5,861 nt of DNA from JAVBKA01 sp031546715 (GTDB lineage Bacteria > Bacillota > Clostridia > Oscillospirales > UBA929). Below the pieces are notes generated by a model, which searched no databases, was not told the origin of the DNA, and was given only the letters and a program-made list of their open reading frames with translations. The stretch is from NCBI GenBank assembly GCA_031546715.1, contig JAVBKA010000221.1, positions 1-5,861 on the forward strand, written 5' to 3'. Position numbers and translations under genes: made by a program. This document shows, piece after piece, positions 5,801-5,861 of this stretch. The stretch's first letter is position 1, and the number at the start of each line of letters is the position of its first letter.

Positions 5801-5861
5801 GGCACTTCCTTTTCCCGGGGCGGCAAAGGAAGCAAAGCGCCCTTTTCGTCGCTCAAGTGCC
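5801..5861. repeat. Nested inverted repeats at the right window edge
   Basis: CTTCCTTT at 5805-5812 is the exact reverse complement of 5825-5832, and GGCACTT at 5801-5807 is the exact reverse complement of AAGTGCC at 5855-5861. The left arms overlap by three bases, so the two pairings partly compete. This segment has no counterpart in the visible left copy and is much richer in G and C than the operon. It looks like part of a further repeat unit cut by the window end. Confidence 0.5.

Noticed and set aside
1..5861. Composite transposon with repeats as terminal inverted repeats
   Set aside because: No transposase or recombinase is present, the copies are diverged, and their outer ends and any target duplication are outside the window. 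Left as an open possibility only.
5402..5861. CRISPR array or group II intron in the palindromic region
   Set aside because: Repeats are not regular direct repeats with unique spacers, and no intron domain V-like segment or reverse transcriptase was seen.

Overview
This window carries a copper-homeostasis operon from what looks like a Gram-positive anaerobe of the class Clostridia (Bacillota). Pointers to that host are the moderate, A/T-leaning base composition of the genes, strong purine-rich ribosome binding sites, a lipoprotein of Gram-positive style and a CsoR-type copper repressor instead of CueR. No taxonomic marker gene is present, so this placement is an inference.

Layout, left to right. 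Positions 1-368 hold no gene. They form a palindrome-rich repeat element whose sense strand is the minus strand. Positions 369-450 hold a promoter and a 17-bp CsoR-type operator whose G tract also serves as the Shine-Dalgarno sequence of the first gene. Four plus-strand genes follow: copA (451-2913, Cu(I)-exporting P1B-ATPase with two HMA domains), a small unrecognised lipoprotein with an internal duplication (2924-3562), csoR (3579-3917, full Cys-His-Cys copper site plus an N-terminal Cys/His cluster), and, after a 114-bp gap, a 436-residue fusion of HMA domain, TauE/SafE (DsbD_2-like) membrane domain and cupredoxin-like domain (4032-5342). Positions 5343-5401 are a short A/T-rich spacer. From 5402 outward lies a second, inverted copy of the left repeat element, ending in a different palindromic segment near the window edge.

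How the genes fit together (inference from family knowledge): CsoR represses the operon from the operator at 429-445 and releases it when Cu(I) binds. CopA pumps cytosolic Cu(I) outward. The fusion protein could take Cu(I) on its cytosolic HMA domain, move it or electrons through its membrane Cys motifs, and present copper on an outward-facing cupredoxin domain. The lipoprotein, tethered outside the membrane, may bind or buffer the exported metal. No free-standing CopZ chaperone is visible; three HMA domains are built into the two membrane proteins instead.

The most unusual structure is the pair of inverted repeat elements, each about 370 bp or longer, that bracket the operon. They share exact blocks of 27-28 bp, a series of hairpins in the same order, and base changes that keep several stems paired. 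Their inner ends lie 82 bp before copA and 59 bp after the last stop codon. Their outer ends lie at or beyond the window edges, so whether they bound a mobile unit cannot be decided here.
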